A stretch of 64,000 nucleotides of DNA from Gemmatimonadota bacterium (lineage in GTDB: Bacteria; Gemmatimonadota; Gemmatimonadetes; Palauibacterales; Palauibacteraceae): positions 1 to 64,000 of the forward strand of contig JAJDWE010000033.1 of the NCBI GenBank assembly GCA_022825725.1. Direction: 5' to 3'. The notes beneath the pieces were generated by a model. It had not been told where the DNA came from. It did no database searches and saw only the letters and a list, made by a program, of their open reading frames with translations. The position numbers were made by a program, and so were the translations under genes. Position 1 is the first letter of the stretch. Every line of letters starts with the position of its first letter. Positions 43,454 to 52,277 of this stretch are shown one piece after another.

Positions 43454-43855
43454 ATGTCGGACATTCCGGAAGATCTCAGATACACGCCCGAGCACGAATA
43501 CGTGCGGGAAACCGACGTCGACGGCGAGGTCTTGATCGGGATCACGGACTACGCCCAAGGCGAACTGGGCGATGTCGTCTACGTCGAACTTCCCGCGCCC
43601 GGCGAAGAGTTCGGACAGATGGAAGCGTTCGGAACCGTCGAGGCCGTGAAGACCGTCTCCGAACTCTTTTGCCCGGCAGCGGGAGCGATCGTAGCGGTGA
43701 ATGACGCGCTGGAGACCGACCCCGGTCTCGTCAACAGCGATCCCTACGGAGAAGGATGGATGATCCGGCTCGCGCTGGAAGCGCCCGACGACCTCAACGA
43801 TCTCCTCACCGCCGAACAGTACGCCGCCCTCGTCGCCGACGGGGACGAGATCTGA
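43454..43855 (+). CDS. gcvH: Glycine cleavage system H protein
   Basis: A 133-residue lipoyl carrier that shuttles the aminomethyl group between P, T and L proteins. The lipoylated Lys66 is in [30 protein letters not shown] and [16 protein letters not shown] match the family. The promoter at 43371 drives it and gcvP follows after 16 nt. A lipoate ligase-family gene 3.6 kb downstream may modify it. gcvT is not in the window. Confidence 0.97.
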   Translation: MSDIPEDLRYTPEHEYVRETDVDGEVLIGITDYAQGELGDVVYVELPAPGEEFGQMEAFGTVEAVKTVSELFCPAAGAIVAVNDALETDPGLVNSDPYGEGWMIRLALEAPDDLNDLLTAEQYAALVADGDEI

Positions 43856-43871
43856 CGGCCCGCCCCTGAAC

Positions 43872-46784
43872 ATGCGGTTTGAGATGGAGCCGTTCGGCGA
43901 GTTCGCCGGGCGCCACATAGGACTGGCGCCCTCGGACGTGGAGCCGATGCTGGAGGTGGTCGGCGCGAAGAGCTTGAGCGAGCTCGTCGAGGAGACCGTT
44001 CCTGAACCGATCCGCCTGGGTCGCGACCTCGACCTGCCCGAAGCGATCACCGAGAGAAGGCTTCTCGATCACGCGGCGGAGCTCGCGCGTACCAACCGCC
44101 CCTTCCGTTCCTATCTCGGCCTGGGGTATCACGGGACGCTGACACCTGGCGTCATCCTCCGCAACATCCTTGAGAACCCCGGCTGGTATACACAGTATAC
44201 GCCCTATCAGGCCGAGATCTCGCAGGGGCGCCTCGAGGCGCTGCTCAACTTCCAGACGATGGTCATCGACCTCACCGGGCTTCCGATCGCGAACGCCTCG
44301 CTCCTGGACGAAGGAACCGCCGCGGCGGAGGCGATGCTCATGCTCTGGGGCAGCAGGGGGAGCGACGACCGGAACGTCTTCCTCGTGTCCGAGGCCTGCC
44401 ATCCCCAGACCGTCGCCGTCGTCCGCGGCCGGGCGCGGCCACTCGGAATCCAGGTCCGGCTCTTCCAGCACGGTGACATCGCGGCCCACGATCCGGACGA
44501 CGCCTTCGGCGCGCTTCTGCAGTACCCGACCACGGAGGGCGCGGTCGTCGACTATCGAGGTCTCTGCGACGCCCTTCACGAGCACGGGGCCGGGGTTGTG
44601 GTTGCTGCCGACCTCCTCGCCCTCGCGCTGCTCGTGCCGCCGGGCGAGTTCGGCGCGGACATCGCCGTCGGCAACTCTCAGCGGTTCGGCGTACCCATGG
44701 GTTACGGCGGGCCGCACGCCGCCTACCTCGCGGCCACGGACGCGTTCAAGCGGAAGCTGCCGGGCCGGATCATCGGAGTCTCGGTCGACGCGGACGGGAA
44801 CCCGGCGCTCCGGATGGCCCTGCAGACGCGCGAGCAACACATTCGGCGGGAGAAGGCGACCTCGAACATCTGCACCGCACAGGTGCTGCTCGCGATCATG
44901 GCCGGCATGTACGCCGTGTATCACGGACCGGAGGGCATCCGCGCCATCGCGACCCGCGTCCGAAAGTTGACGTGGACCCTCGCCCGCGGACTCGAGCGGC
45001 TCGGGCACACGATCGTTCACGAGCAGTTCTTCGACACCCTGCAGGTCATCCCCTCGGGCTTCACGTCCGCCGAGATCCTCGCCAGGGCTCGCGAACGCGG
45101 CATCAACCTGCGGGACTTCGAGGATGGGACCGTCGGAATCGCGCTCGACGAGACGGTGCGGGGCGGGGACCTGGAAGACCTGTTCGCGGTTTTCGGGGGC
45201 GAAGGGGAACGGGAACTCGGCGCCGGAGACGTCGTCAAGGACATTTCGGAGCCCGTCTATCCCGCAGAGCTCGCGCGCGCCTCGGGCTACCTCGAGCACC
45301 CGGTCTTCAACCGGTACCATTCCGAGACCGAGATGCTGCGGTACATCCATCGGCTCGAAACCCGGGACCTGTCGCTGAACACGAGCATGATCCCGCTCGG
45401 GTCCTGCACGATGAAGCTCAACGCGACATCCGAGATGATCCCCGTCACCTGGCCGGAGTTCGGGGCTCTGCACCCGTTCGCCCCCGTGGACCAGGCCAAG
45501 GGGTATGGACGTCTGTTCGACGATCTGGAGCGGTGGCTCTGCGAGATGAGCGGGCTGCCCGCCTGCTCGCTGCAGCCGAACTCGGGGGCGCAGGGCGAGT
45601 ACACCGGCCTGCTCGTCATCGCGGCCCGACACGAGGACCGGGGCGAGGGAGCCCGGGACGTGTGCCTCATCCCGTCGTCGGCGCACGGGACGAACCCCGC
45701 GAGCGCGGTGATGGCCGGGATGAAGGTCGTCGTCGTCCGCTGCGACGAGAACGGGAACATCGACGTCGACGACCTGCGCGCGAAGGCGGAGAAACACTCC
45801 GACCGGCTCGCGGCGACGATGATCACGTATCCGTCCACCCACGGCGTGTTCGAGTCGGCGATCCGGGAGGTCACGGACATCGTCCACGAGCACGGCGGAC
45901 TCGTGTACCTCGACGGTGCCAACCTCAACGCCCAGGTCGGCCTCTGCCGGCCCGGCGATTACGGCGCCGACGTCATCCACATCAACCTCCACAAGACGTT
46001 CGCCATTCCGCACGGCGGCGGAGGCCCGGGGATGGGTCCGATCTGCGTGACGGACGAACTCGCGCCGTACCTGCCGGGACACCCACTCGTCGATGTCGGC
46101 GGCGAAGCCGCGATTCCGCCGGTCTCCGCGGCGCCGTGGGGGAGCGCTTCGATTCTGCTCATCTCGTGGGCCTACGTCGCCATGCTCGGCCGGGACGGCG
46201 TGCGAGCGGCGACCGAGGCGGCCGTTCTCAACGCGAACTACATGGCGAGTCGTCTGGGCGAGCACTTCGACGTCCTCTACCGGGGCGAGCACGGGCGGGT
46301 CGCGCACGAGTTCATCCTCGACCTGCGTCCGCTGCGGCGGGGGACGGGAGTGACGGATGAGGATGTCGCGAAGCGACTCATGGACTACGGATTCCACGCG
46401 CCCACGATGTCCTTTCCGGTCGCGGGTACGATCATGATCGAGCCCACGGAGAGCGAGTCGAAGCGGGAACTGGACCGGCTCGTCGACGCCCTGATCTCGA
46501 TTCGCGCGGAAATTCGGAGGATCGCGGACGGGACGCTGGATGCGAAGGACAATCCGCTGAAGAACGCGCCCCACACCGCGGAGATGGTGACGTCGGATAC
46601 ATGGGACCACGCGTACACGCGGCGGGAAGCGGCGTGGCCGGCGCCCTCGACCCGGGAGTGGAAGTTCTGGCCGCCCGTGCGCCGCGTGAACAACGCGTAC
46701 GGAGACCGGAACCTCGTCTGTGCGTGTCCGCCGATCGAGAGCTACGAAACCGAGACCGCCGGCTCAGGCCGGGCGGGCGCATAG
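43872..46784 (+). CDS. gcvP: Glycine dehydrogenase (decarboxylating), P protein
   Basis: A 970-residue full-length P protein (alpha and beta halves fused), close to the usual 950-970. PLP Lys708 lies in [37 protein letters not shown] and [15 protein letters not shown] mark the two halves. It decarboxylates glycine and loads the aminomethyl group on GcvH. Directly after gcvH, so co-transcribed. A very long open frame on the opposite strand (43.8-46.6 kb) is a codon-bias shadow. Confidence 0.98.
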   Translation: MRFEMEPFGEFAGRHIGLAPSDVEPMLEVVGAKSLSELVEETVPEPIRLGRDLDLPEAITERRLLDHAAELARTNRPFRSYLGLGYHGTLTPGVILRNILENPGWYTQYTPYQAEISQGRLEALLNFQTMVIDLTGLPIANASLLDEGTAAAEAMLMLWGSRGSDDRNVFLVSEACHPQTVAVVRGRARPLGIQVRLFQHGDIAAHDPDDAFGALLQYPTTEGAVVDYRGLCDALHEHGAGVVVAADLLALALLVPPGEFGADIAVGNSQRFGVPMGYGGPHAAYLAATDAFKRKLPGRIIGVSVDADGNPALRMALQTREQHIRREKATSNICTAQVLLAIMAGMYAVYHGPEGIRAIATRVRKLTWTLARGLERLGHTIVHEQFFDTLQVIPSGFTSAEILARARERGINLRDFEDGTVGIALDETVRGGDLEDLFAVFGGEGERELGAGDVVKDISEPVYPAELARASGYLEHPVFNRYHSETEMLRYIHRLETRDLSLNTSMIPLGSCTMKLNATSEMIPVTWPEFGALHPFAPVDQAKGYGRLFDDLERWLCEMSGLPACSLQPNSGAQGEYTGLLVIAARHEDRGEGARDVCLIPSSAHGTNPASAVMAGMKVVVVRCDENGNIDVDDLRAKAEKHSDRLAATMITYPSTHGVFESAIREVTDIVHEHGGLVYLDGANLNAQVGLCRPGDYGADVIHINLHKTFAIPHGGGGPGMGPICVTDELAPYLPGHPLVDVGGEAAIPPVSAAPWGSASILLISWAYVAMLGRDGVRAATEAAVLNANYMASRLGEHFDVLYRGEHGRVAHEFILDLRPLRRGTGVTDEDVAKRLMDYGFHAPTMSFPVAGTIMIEPTESESKRELDRLVDALISIRAEIRRIADGTLDAKDNPLKNAPHTAEMVTSDTWDHAYTRREAAWPAPSTREWKFWPPVRRVNNAYGDRNLVCACPPIESYETETAGSGRAGA

Positions 46785-46800
46785 ACCCGGAGGCAAGCGG

Positions 46801-47493
46801 ATGGCTCGACTCATCTTTCACGGCCAGAGCTGCTACGAAATCGAGACCGCGGACGGAACGCGGATCCTCATCGACCCGTTTCTGACCGGGAACCCCGTGG
46901 CCGATGTGGGACCCGAGCACTTCACCGACCGCCTCGACTACCTCCTCCTCTCGCACGGGCACGGCGACCACATCGCGGACACCTGGGACATCCTCGAGGC
47001 GACGAACGCGAAGCTCATCGCCACCTACGAGATCGTGGCGTACGCCGGGGAGGTACAGGGCCACGAGAACGCCCACCCGATGCACATCGGCGGCGCCCAC
47101 GAGTTCCCCTTCGGACGCGTCAAGCTCACCGTGGCGCTCCACGGCGGGAAGATCGACGCGCCGGGTGCGGAGGCCTATACGACGACGGCCGCCGGCATCC
47201 TCCTCACCGTGGACGGCACGCGCGTCTACCACGCCGGAGATACGGGGCTCACGCGCGACATGGAGCTTCTGAACGGGGAAGTGGACGTGGCGCTGGTGCC
47301 GATCGGCGACAACTTCACGATGGGTCCGGAGGACGCGGCGCGCGCGATAGAGATGATCGAGCCCCGAATCGCCGTTCCGAACCACTACGGCACATGGGAG
47401 TTGATCGACGTCGATCCGGGCCGCTTCGTGGACGCCGTGGGCGACACCGCCGAGGTCGTGATCCTCGAGCCCGGAGAGGCTCTGGAGTTGTGA
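46801..47493 (+). CDS. UPF0173 metal-dependent hydrolase
   Basis: A 230-residue metallo-beta-lactamase-fold protein of the UPF0173 (YtkL) family. Metal ligands: LLLSHGHGDHIAD, HAGDTGLTRDMEL, and HYGTWELID near the end. The N-terminus IFHGQSCYEIE is typical. The biological substrate is unknown. ATG 46801 starts the family match 16 nt after the gcvP stop. The stop overlaps the next start (GTGA), so it belongs to the gcv transcript by position. Confidence 0.93.
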   Translation: MARLIFHGQSCYEIETADGTRILIDPFLTGNPVADVGPEHFTDRLDYLLLSHGHGDHIADTWDILEATNAKLIATYEIVAYAGEVQGHENAHPMHIGGAHEFPFGRVKLTVALHGGKIDAPGAEAYTTTAAGILLTVDGTRVYHAGDTGLTRDMELLNGEVDVALVPIGDNFTMGPEDAARAIEMIEPRIAVPNHYGTWELIDVDPGRFVDAVGDTAEVVILEPGEALEL

Positions 47494-48401
47494 CCGCGCG
47501 GCGCGCGCGTGCCCGGCCCGGGGGACTGCTGGTCCTCCCCTACGCCGTGGCGGACGGCGCCCGCAACATGGCCGTGGACGAGGCGATGCTCGAACTCGCC
47601 GCGGGGGGGTCGACGCTGCTCCGGTTCTACGGCTGGGCGCCCTGGTGCCTGTCGCTCGGGCGGCATCAGACGGCGCCCGACCGGCTGCTCGGGCGTTCCC
47701 CCGACGACCTCCGTCCCGGCGTCGACGCCGTTCGGCGGCCGACGGGCGGCCGATCCGTCTTCCATGGACCCGAGATCACGTACGCCTTTGCCTGTCCCGC
47801 GCGGGCGTGGGGCGGACCCCGTGCGGTCCTGCACACCGTGCACGGCGCGCTGGCCGAGGCGTTGCGTGCCATGGGTGTCCCGCTCGACACCGCTCGGAGC
47901 GACGACGCCGAGGCGAGTGGCACGGCGGCCTCCCGGATCTCCGCCGCGAGTTGCTTTCGCGATCCTGCCCCGGGAGAACTCACCGCGCGCGGCCGCAAGC
48001 TCGTAGGCAGCGCCCAGTGCCGTCGCCGCGGTGGCGTGCTTCAGCACGGGTCCATCCTCCTCGACGACAGACAGCGTCTCGGCGACCTGGATCGACGCGA
48101 CGTCGGGCCGGAGGAGAGCGCCGCAGCGGGGGTCTCCGGGAAGGGACCCGCGATCGGCCTGAACGAGTTGCTCGACCCCCTGCCCGACCCTCGCCTCATC
48201 GTCGAGCGTCTCTCGGCCAGCGTGGCCAGCGCGTTCGGAGCGCCCGTCACGGCCGCGACGAAGGCTCCCGCGGGGATCGCGACCTCCGCGGCTCTGACCC
48301 GCCTTGCCGCCGGCTACGAGCGCCTCCACCGCGCCGGTGCCTGGCTCTGGTTCCGGGAACGGCCTCTCCCGCCGCTTGACGGTCCCGCAGGCCGCTTCTA
48401 G
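47490..48401 (+). CDS. Lipoate/octanoate protein ligase-family enzyme
   Basis: A 303-residue member of the BPL/LplA/LipB fold (cofactor transferase family). NMAVDEAMLELA opens the fold. LRFYGWAPWCLSLGRHQ is the family W-x-P-xx-S-x-G-x-x-Q block. VRRPTGGRSVFHG is the acyl-AMP loop, and GRKLVGSAQCRRRGGVLQHG has the catalytic Lys. It probably transfers lipoyl or octanoyl groups to GcvH and possibly E2. LipM/LplJ-like proteins share this pattern, so ligase or transferase is undecided. It starts with GTG 47490, overlapping the UPF0173 stop. Confidence 0.85.
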   Translation: MTARRARARPGGLLVLPYAVADGARNMAVDEAMLELAAGGSTLLRFYGWAPWCLSLGRHQTAPDRLLGRSPDDLRPGVDAVRRPTGGRSVFHGPEITYAFACPARAWGGPRAVLHTVHGALAEALRAMGVPLDTARSDDAEASGTAASRISAASCFRDPAPGELTARGRKLVGSAQCRRRGGVLQHGSILLDDRQRLGDLDRRDVGPEESAAAGVSGKGPAIGLNELLDPLPDPRLIVERLSASVASAFGAPVTAATKAPAGIATSAALTRLAAGYERLHRAGAWLWFRERPLPPLDGPAGRF

Positions 48402-48482
48402 CTTGGTTCCGCTCGTGCTCAAGCGCATCCGCGCCGGACGTTGCGAGTCAGTCAATCGATCAACCTTACGGGGAGGCCCACC

Positions 48483-49157
48483 TTGATCGCGTCCACACTC
48501 TGGTTGCAGGAGACACTGACGCTGGGCGAAGGACAGACGCTCAACCTCGCGGAGATCTGGGAGGCCGGGGGGTGGATGATGTGGCCGCTCGGCGCCGCGC
48601 TGGCCATCGGGGTCCTCATCATCCTCTGGAAGCTCGTCGACCTCCAGTTGAAGGGCGGCAAGAACAAGAACGTCCTCCGGGAAGCCGATGAACAGATCGC
48701 CGCCGGCCACCTCGATGAGGCGCTCGAACTCTGCACCGAGTCCGGCGCGCCGGCGGGGAACGTCCTCAGCGCGGGGCTCTCGCGGTACAACGAGGGGACC
48801 GACCGCGCGACGCAGGCGGTGGAGAATGCCGGCGCCATCGAAGTCGCGGGCCTCGAGAAGGGTCTGGTGTGGCTGGCGACGCTGTCGAACGTCGCTCCGC
48901 TCCTCGGCTTCCTCGGGACCGTGATCGGGATGATCATGGCCTTCCAGGCCATCGAGATCGCGGGCGAAGTGGAAGCCACCCTGGTCGCCGGCGGGATCAA
49001 GGTCGCGCTCATCACCACCGCCACCGGCCTCACGATCGCGATTCCGATCAACATCTTCCACAACTACTTCGTGACGAAGATCGATCGCCTCGTCATCGAC
49101 ATGGAAGAGAGTGCACAGCGTCTCATCGACGCGCTGCACGAGCGGGTGGCCGCCTAG
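48483..49157 (+). CDS. MotA/TolQ/ExbB-type proton channel protein
   Basis: A 224-residue three-helix membrane protein. Helices lie near residues 25-45 (MMWPLGAALAIGVLIILWKL), 128-150 and 170-192. LSNVAPLLGFLGTVIGMIMA is the family signature for the pore helix, and the second half has ITTATGLTIAIP. The start TTG 48483 is used because GGGGAGG lies about 6 nt upstream. The upstream TTG in frame has none. Usually the ExbD/TolR partner follows, but here a terminator and the lytic transglycosylase come next, so the partner must be elsewhere. Confidence 0.9.
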   Translation: MIASTLWLQETLTLGEGQTLNLAEIWEAGGWMMWPLGAALAIGVLIILWKLVDLQLKGGKNKNVLREADEQIAAGHLDEALELCTESGAPAGNVLSAGLSRYNEGTDRATQAVENAGAIEVAGLEKGLVWLATLSNVAPLLGFLGTVIGMIMAFQAIEIAGEVEATLVAGGIKVALITTATGLTIAIPINIFHNYFVTKIDRLVIDMEESAQRLIDALHERVAA

Positions 49158-49214
49158 AAGAGAAGAGACGGTTCGCCGGGGCGTTTCCCGGTGCAGGCGA
49201 AGGGGTTCGAAACG

Positions 49215-49247
49215 AGCGGCCCGCCATCCCGGCGGGCCGCTTTTTTT
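49215..49247 (+). terminator. Rho-independent terminator after the TolQ/ExbB-type gene
   Basis: GCGGCCCGCC (49216-49225) pairs with GGCGGGCCGC (49231-49240) around a 5-nt loop, and a T7 tract follows (49241-49247). Confidence 0.93.
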
Positions 49248-49367
49248 CGGATCCGGGGAGGCCTCCGCTTGCATCGAGGGCACCGGAACATTGAAGTTCG
49301 GTGTCGGGCCGCAGGCCGGGGCCCCGGCGTGAGTGGGGTGGGGACGACGTGGGAAGGAGGCCTTCCT

Positions 49368-51734
49368 GTGCATGTTCAGCGGCAAATCCGGCGCCTTCAG
49401 CGCATCCATCGCGTACGCGATCTCTGGTTGGCGTCGCTACTGATGCTCGTCCTGGCATCCGCCCTCGGCGCGCAGACCGGGAACGCGGCACGCCCATCCA
49501 ACCCCGCCGAGGTCACGCCGACGACGGCAAGCGCGCAGCGCCTTCTCGATGCCCGGATGCCGGTCTCGGCATCGGCTCTGCTGGCGCGCGAGCTCGCCGC
49601 GGGCGAGGTGCGAGGGGACGAGATCGTGCTCCTGGCGGCGCAGGCCTTCGCGGATCAGCGGGCATGGGCTTCCGTGCTGGGCCTCCTCTCGGGGAGGGAA
49701 GGTCCACCCACGGCCACGCAGTCGCACGCGGCGCTCCTCCTCGCTCGAGCGTACGCGGGCCTCGACAGCCTCACCCGGTCCGCGGCGCACTACCGCGCGT
49801 ATCTGGATGCGGTCGACGGGACGCCTCCGCTCCGCGCGCGGGTGGAGTTCGCCCGCGTCTCCTACCGGCGGTATCACTGGTTCGAAGCGCGGGACCAGCT
49901 CGTCCTCGCGGAGCGCGAGCACCCCGAGTTCGCTCCGTGGTTGCGGCTCTCGCGCCTCTACGCCCTGGCGGAGGCCGAGGACCGGGATGCCTTCGCCCTC
50001 GCCGACTCGATCGTACGCGAGGCCCGCGTACCGGCCGATTCCGCACTCCTCCCGGCGGCGCGCCTGGCCTTCGAACTCGGGGATCCCGAACGCGGGGCCG
50101 CGCTCGCAAGCCGCGCCGGACGGGGCGTCCGGAACATCCTCGCCGCCCGGCACCTCGGACCGCACTACCTGGCGACCGGGGACTCCGCCGCCGCGGAGTC
50201 GGCCTTCGCGGCCGCGATCGCGAGAGGCCTTCAGACCCCGGAGACGGGGCCGGCCCTCCTCGCGCTCACGCGATCGTGGCGGACCCTGCGAGATGTCGGG
50301 CGCTCCGACACCCGCGCCGGTCGTCGCTCCCGTGGCGCCGGCTACCTGTCGGAGGCGCTTGAGCTCGCGCCCGCGGCCGAGCGCCCCGGCATCGCCGAGT
50401 CGCTCGCTTCGACCTACATGGCGCTGGGCAACCCCGGACGGGCGGCGGAGACGCTCGCCCCGTGGACAGGGGATCCCGCTTCCGTCACCGCGCCCCGGGC
50501 GTCGCTATGGATGCTCGCCTCCAGCATCTACCGTGCGCTCGGACGCCCCGGCGACGCCGCGACCGCGCACGAGACCGCCGCCCGCGGCTCCGGGGATGTC
50601 GCCGCCCGCGCGGCCTACCTGCTCGCGGACCTCGCACACGACGACGGCCACCCGGACATCGCTGCCGAGGGCTTCGAACGCTCCTACCGCGCCTTCCCGG
50701 AAGCGAGCTACGGGTCGCGGTCGCTGGAACGGCTCGCCCTCCTCGCGTACCACGAGGGTCGCTACCCGGAGGCGCGCGCGCTCCTGGCCGAATACCGCGA
50801 GCGCTACCCCGAGGGCGGATGGATCCAGGGAGCCATCTACTGGAGCGGCAAGGTCGCGGAGGCGCTGGGGGACACCCAGGCCGCGAGCGCGTTCTACGCC
50901 CGCGCCCTCCGGTACAACCCGCTGGACTACTACGCCATCCTCGCGGAGCCCCGCACCGGCACGGACCGTCTGGCCACGATCGGGCTCGGGGAAGCGGAAC
51001 CGCTGCCCGACCTCGCTCCCGTCCACGCGACCGCGCTCCGGCGCATGAACGTGCTGCGGGAAGTGGGGTGGCCCGAGCGGGCGCGCCGGGAATACCGCCG
51101 GGCGAGCGAGCGCGGACCGTCGACCTACGGCGCGATCCTCGCGTTCGCGCACGCGCTGAATGCCGCGGAATGGACGCGGGAGGGGATTCGCGAAGGGTGG
51201 CGCGCGCAGGCCATTCGCGGGCGCTGGACCCGGCCCCTTCTCGAAGCGATCTATCCGCTGCCCTTTCGCGAGGCCCTCGTCGCCGCCGCGGAGCGGAACG
51301 GATTGCCGCCCCACTTCGTCGCCGGACTCTCGCGTCGCGAGTCGATGTTCGACCCCGAGATCCGCTCCGTCGCGAACGCCATCGGCCTCATGCAGCTCCT
51401 GCCGGAGACGGCCCGCAACGTCTCCTCCCGCGCCGGACTCGCCGGCTATCGCCGCCACCAGCTCACGGTCCCGCAGGTCAACCTGATGCTCGGGACCCGG
51501 TACCTGTCGGAAGTCCTCCGCCGCTTCGACGACTTCGATATCGCGGGGATGATCTCCTACAACGCCGGCCCCCACCGCTACACGCGCTGGCGCGACTTTC
51601 CCGAGTTCTCCGATGAGGAAGAGCTGGTCGAGCGAATCCCCTACAGGGAAACGCGCGAGTATGTTCGGGCGGTCACGGAACTCGCCGAGATCTATCGCTT
51701 TCTGTACCCGGATCTGGCCTCCGCGAAGCCCTGA
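49368..51734 (+). CDS. Soluble-type lytic transglycosylase (Slt-like) with TPR region
   Basis: A 788-residue cell-wall enzyme. A hydrophobic segment (about 19-36, LWLASLLMLVLASALGAQ) serves as signal or anchor. A long TPR-like alpha-helical superhelix follows (about 60-600, with motifs such as LARAYAGLDSLTRSAAHYR and LADLAHDDGHPDIAAEGFE). The catalytic domain starts near 640: GLSRRESMFDPEIRS with Glu658, then ANAIGLMQLLPETA and ISYNAGPHRYTRW, the E-S-x-GLMQ-YNAG set of Slt70. It cleaves glycan strands to anhydromuropeptides. GTG 49368 is chosen because AAGGAGG lies 7 nt upstream. It is monocistronic. Confidence 0.92.
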   Translation: MHVQRQIRRLQRIHRVRDLWLASLLMLVLASALGAQTGNAARPSNPAEVTPTTASAQRLLDARMPVSASALLARELAAGEVRGDEIVLLAAQAFADQRAWASVLGLLSGREGPPTATQSHAALLLARAYAGLDSLTRSAAHYRAYLDAVDGTPPLRARVEFARVSYRRYHWFEARDQLVLAEREHPEFAPWLRLSRLYALAEAEDRDAFALADSIVREARVPADSALLPAARLAFELGDPERGAALASRAGRGVRNILAARHLGPHYLATGDSAAAESAFAAAIARGLQTPETGPALLALTRSWRTLRDVGRSDTRAGRRSRGAGYLSEALELAPAAERPGIAESLASTYMALGNPGRAAETLAPWTGDPASVTAPRASLWMLASSIYRALGRPGDAATAHETAARGSGDVAARAAYLLADLAHDDGHPDIAAEGFERSYRAFPEASYGSRSLERLALLAYHEGRYPEARALLAEYRERYPEGGWIQGAIYWSGKVAEALGDTQAASAFYARALRYNPLDYYAILAEPRTGTDRLATIGLGEAEPLPDLAPVHATALRRMNVLREVGWPERARREYRRASERGPSTYGAILAFAHALNAAEWTREGIREGWRAQAIRGRWTRPLLEAIYPLPFREALVAAAERNGLPPHFVAGLSRRESMFDPEIRSVANAIGLMQLLPETARNVSSRAGLAGYRRHQLTVPQVNLMLGTRYLSEVLRRFDDFDIAGMISYNAGPHRYTRWRDFPEFSDEEELVERIPYRETREYVRAVTELAEIYRFLYPDLASAKP

Positions 51735-51778
51735 ACCGGCCGTTTTTGACGGCCCCGCGACGATCCCGTATCGACCTG

Positions 51779-51807
51779 TTGACGGCTCCAAATCGCCCGC
51801 ATAGCAT
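51779..51807 (+). promoter_or_regulatory. Promoter of the cold-shock gene
   Basis: TTGACG (51779-51784), a 17-nt spacer, TAGCAT (51802-51807). The transcript leader before ATG 51915 would be about 100 nt, which is long and typical of cspA-type mRNAs that fold as cold sensors. Confidence 0.7.
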
Positions 51808-51914
51808 AGGTGCGTCTCGAGTCCGGCGGCGCGCAAAAATCACGCGAAAAAAGATGCACGGCCAGCCGCGCGACGCGTCCGCAACACCCATCACCGAGGT
51901 TCGCAGGAGGCAGG

Positions 51915-52121
51915 ATGCCATCAGGTACGGTAAAGTGGTTCAACGACTCCAAGGGGTACGGTTTCATCGAGCAGCCCGACGGCGGCGATGACGTCTTCGT
52001 CCACTATTCGTCCATCGACATGGACGGGTACAAGACGCTCGCCGAAGGGATGGAAGTGGACTACGAGTTCACGCAGGGCGACAAGGGCCTGCACGCGACC
52101 CGCGTCGTGCGCACCGCCTGA
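51915..52121 (+). CDS. Cold-shock protein, CspA family
   Basis: A 68-residue OB-fold RNA/DNA-binding protein. GTVKWFNDSKGYGFIE holds RNP1 and DDVFVHYSSI holds RNP2. It acts as an RNA chaperone. AGGAGG (51905-51910) stands 4-5 nt before ATG 51915. It has its own promoter and a strong terminator, so it is monocistronic. The acidic residue count is normal for the family. Confidence 0.97.
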   Translation: MPSGTVKWFNDSKGYGFIEQPDGGDDVFVHYSSIDMDGYKTLAEGMEVDYEFTQGDKGLHATRVVRTA

Positions 52122-52146
52122 CCGGACGCCGCCGCCGGAGCTTCAC

Positions 52147-52179
52147 GCGCCCCGCCCCACGCGGCGGGGCGCTTTTTTT
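52147..52179 (+). terminator. Rho-independent terminator after the cold-shock gene
   Basis: GCGCCCCGCC (52147-52156) pairs with GGCGGGGCGC (52163-52172), 6-nt loop, T7 tract (52173-52179). Confidence 0.95.
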
Positions 52180-52277
52180 GTCCCCGGCTTTGCCACGGAC
52201 GGCCCCCCCGCCATACATAGATGCCATGCCGACCCTCTCAGACAGCCCGTGAACGCCGTGTGGCGGCGCCAGGCGTC

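Noticed and set aside
43806..46610. Very long open frame on the minus strand opposite gcvP
   Set aside because: It is a codon-bias shadow of a strongly conserved gene in GC-rich DNA. Similar shadows oppose aconitase (13236-15044), polA (53274-55073) and the Pao-like genes (60065-62839).
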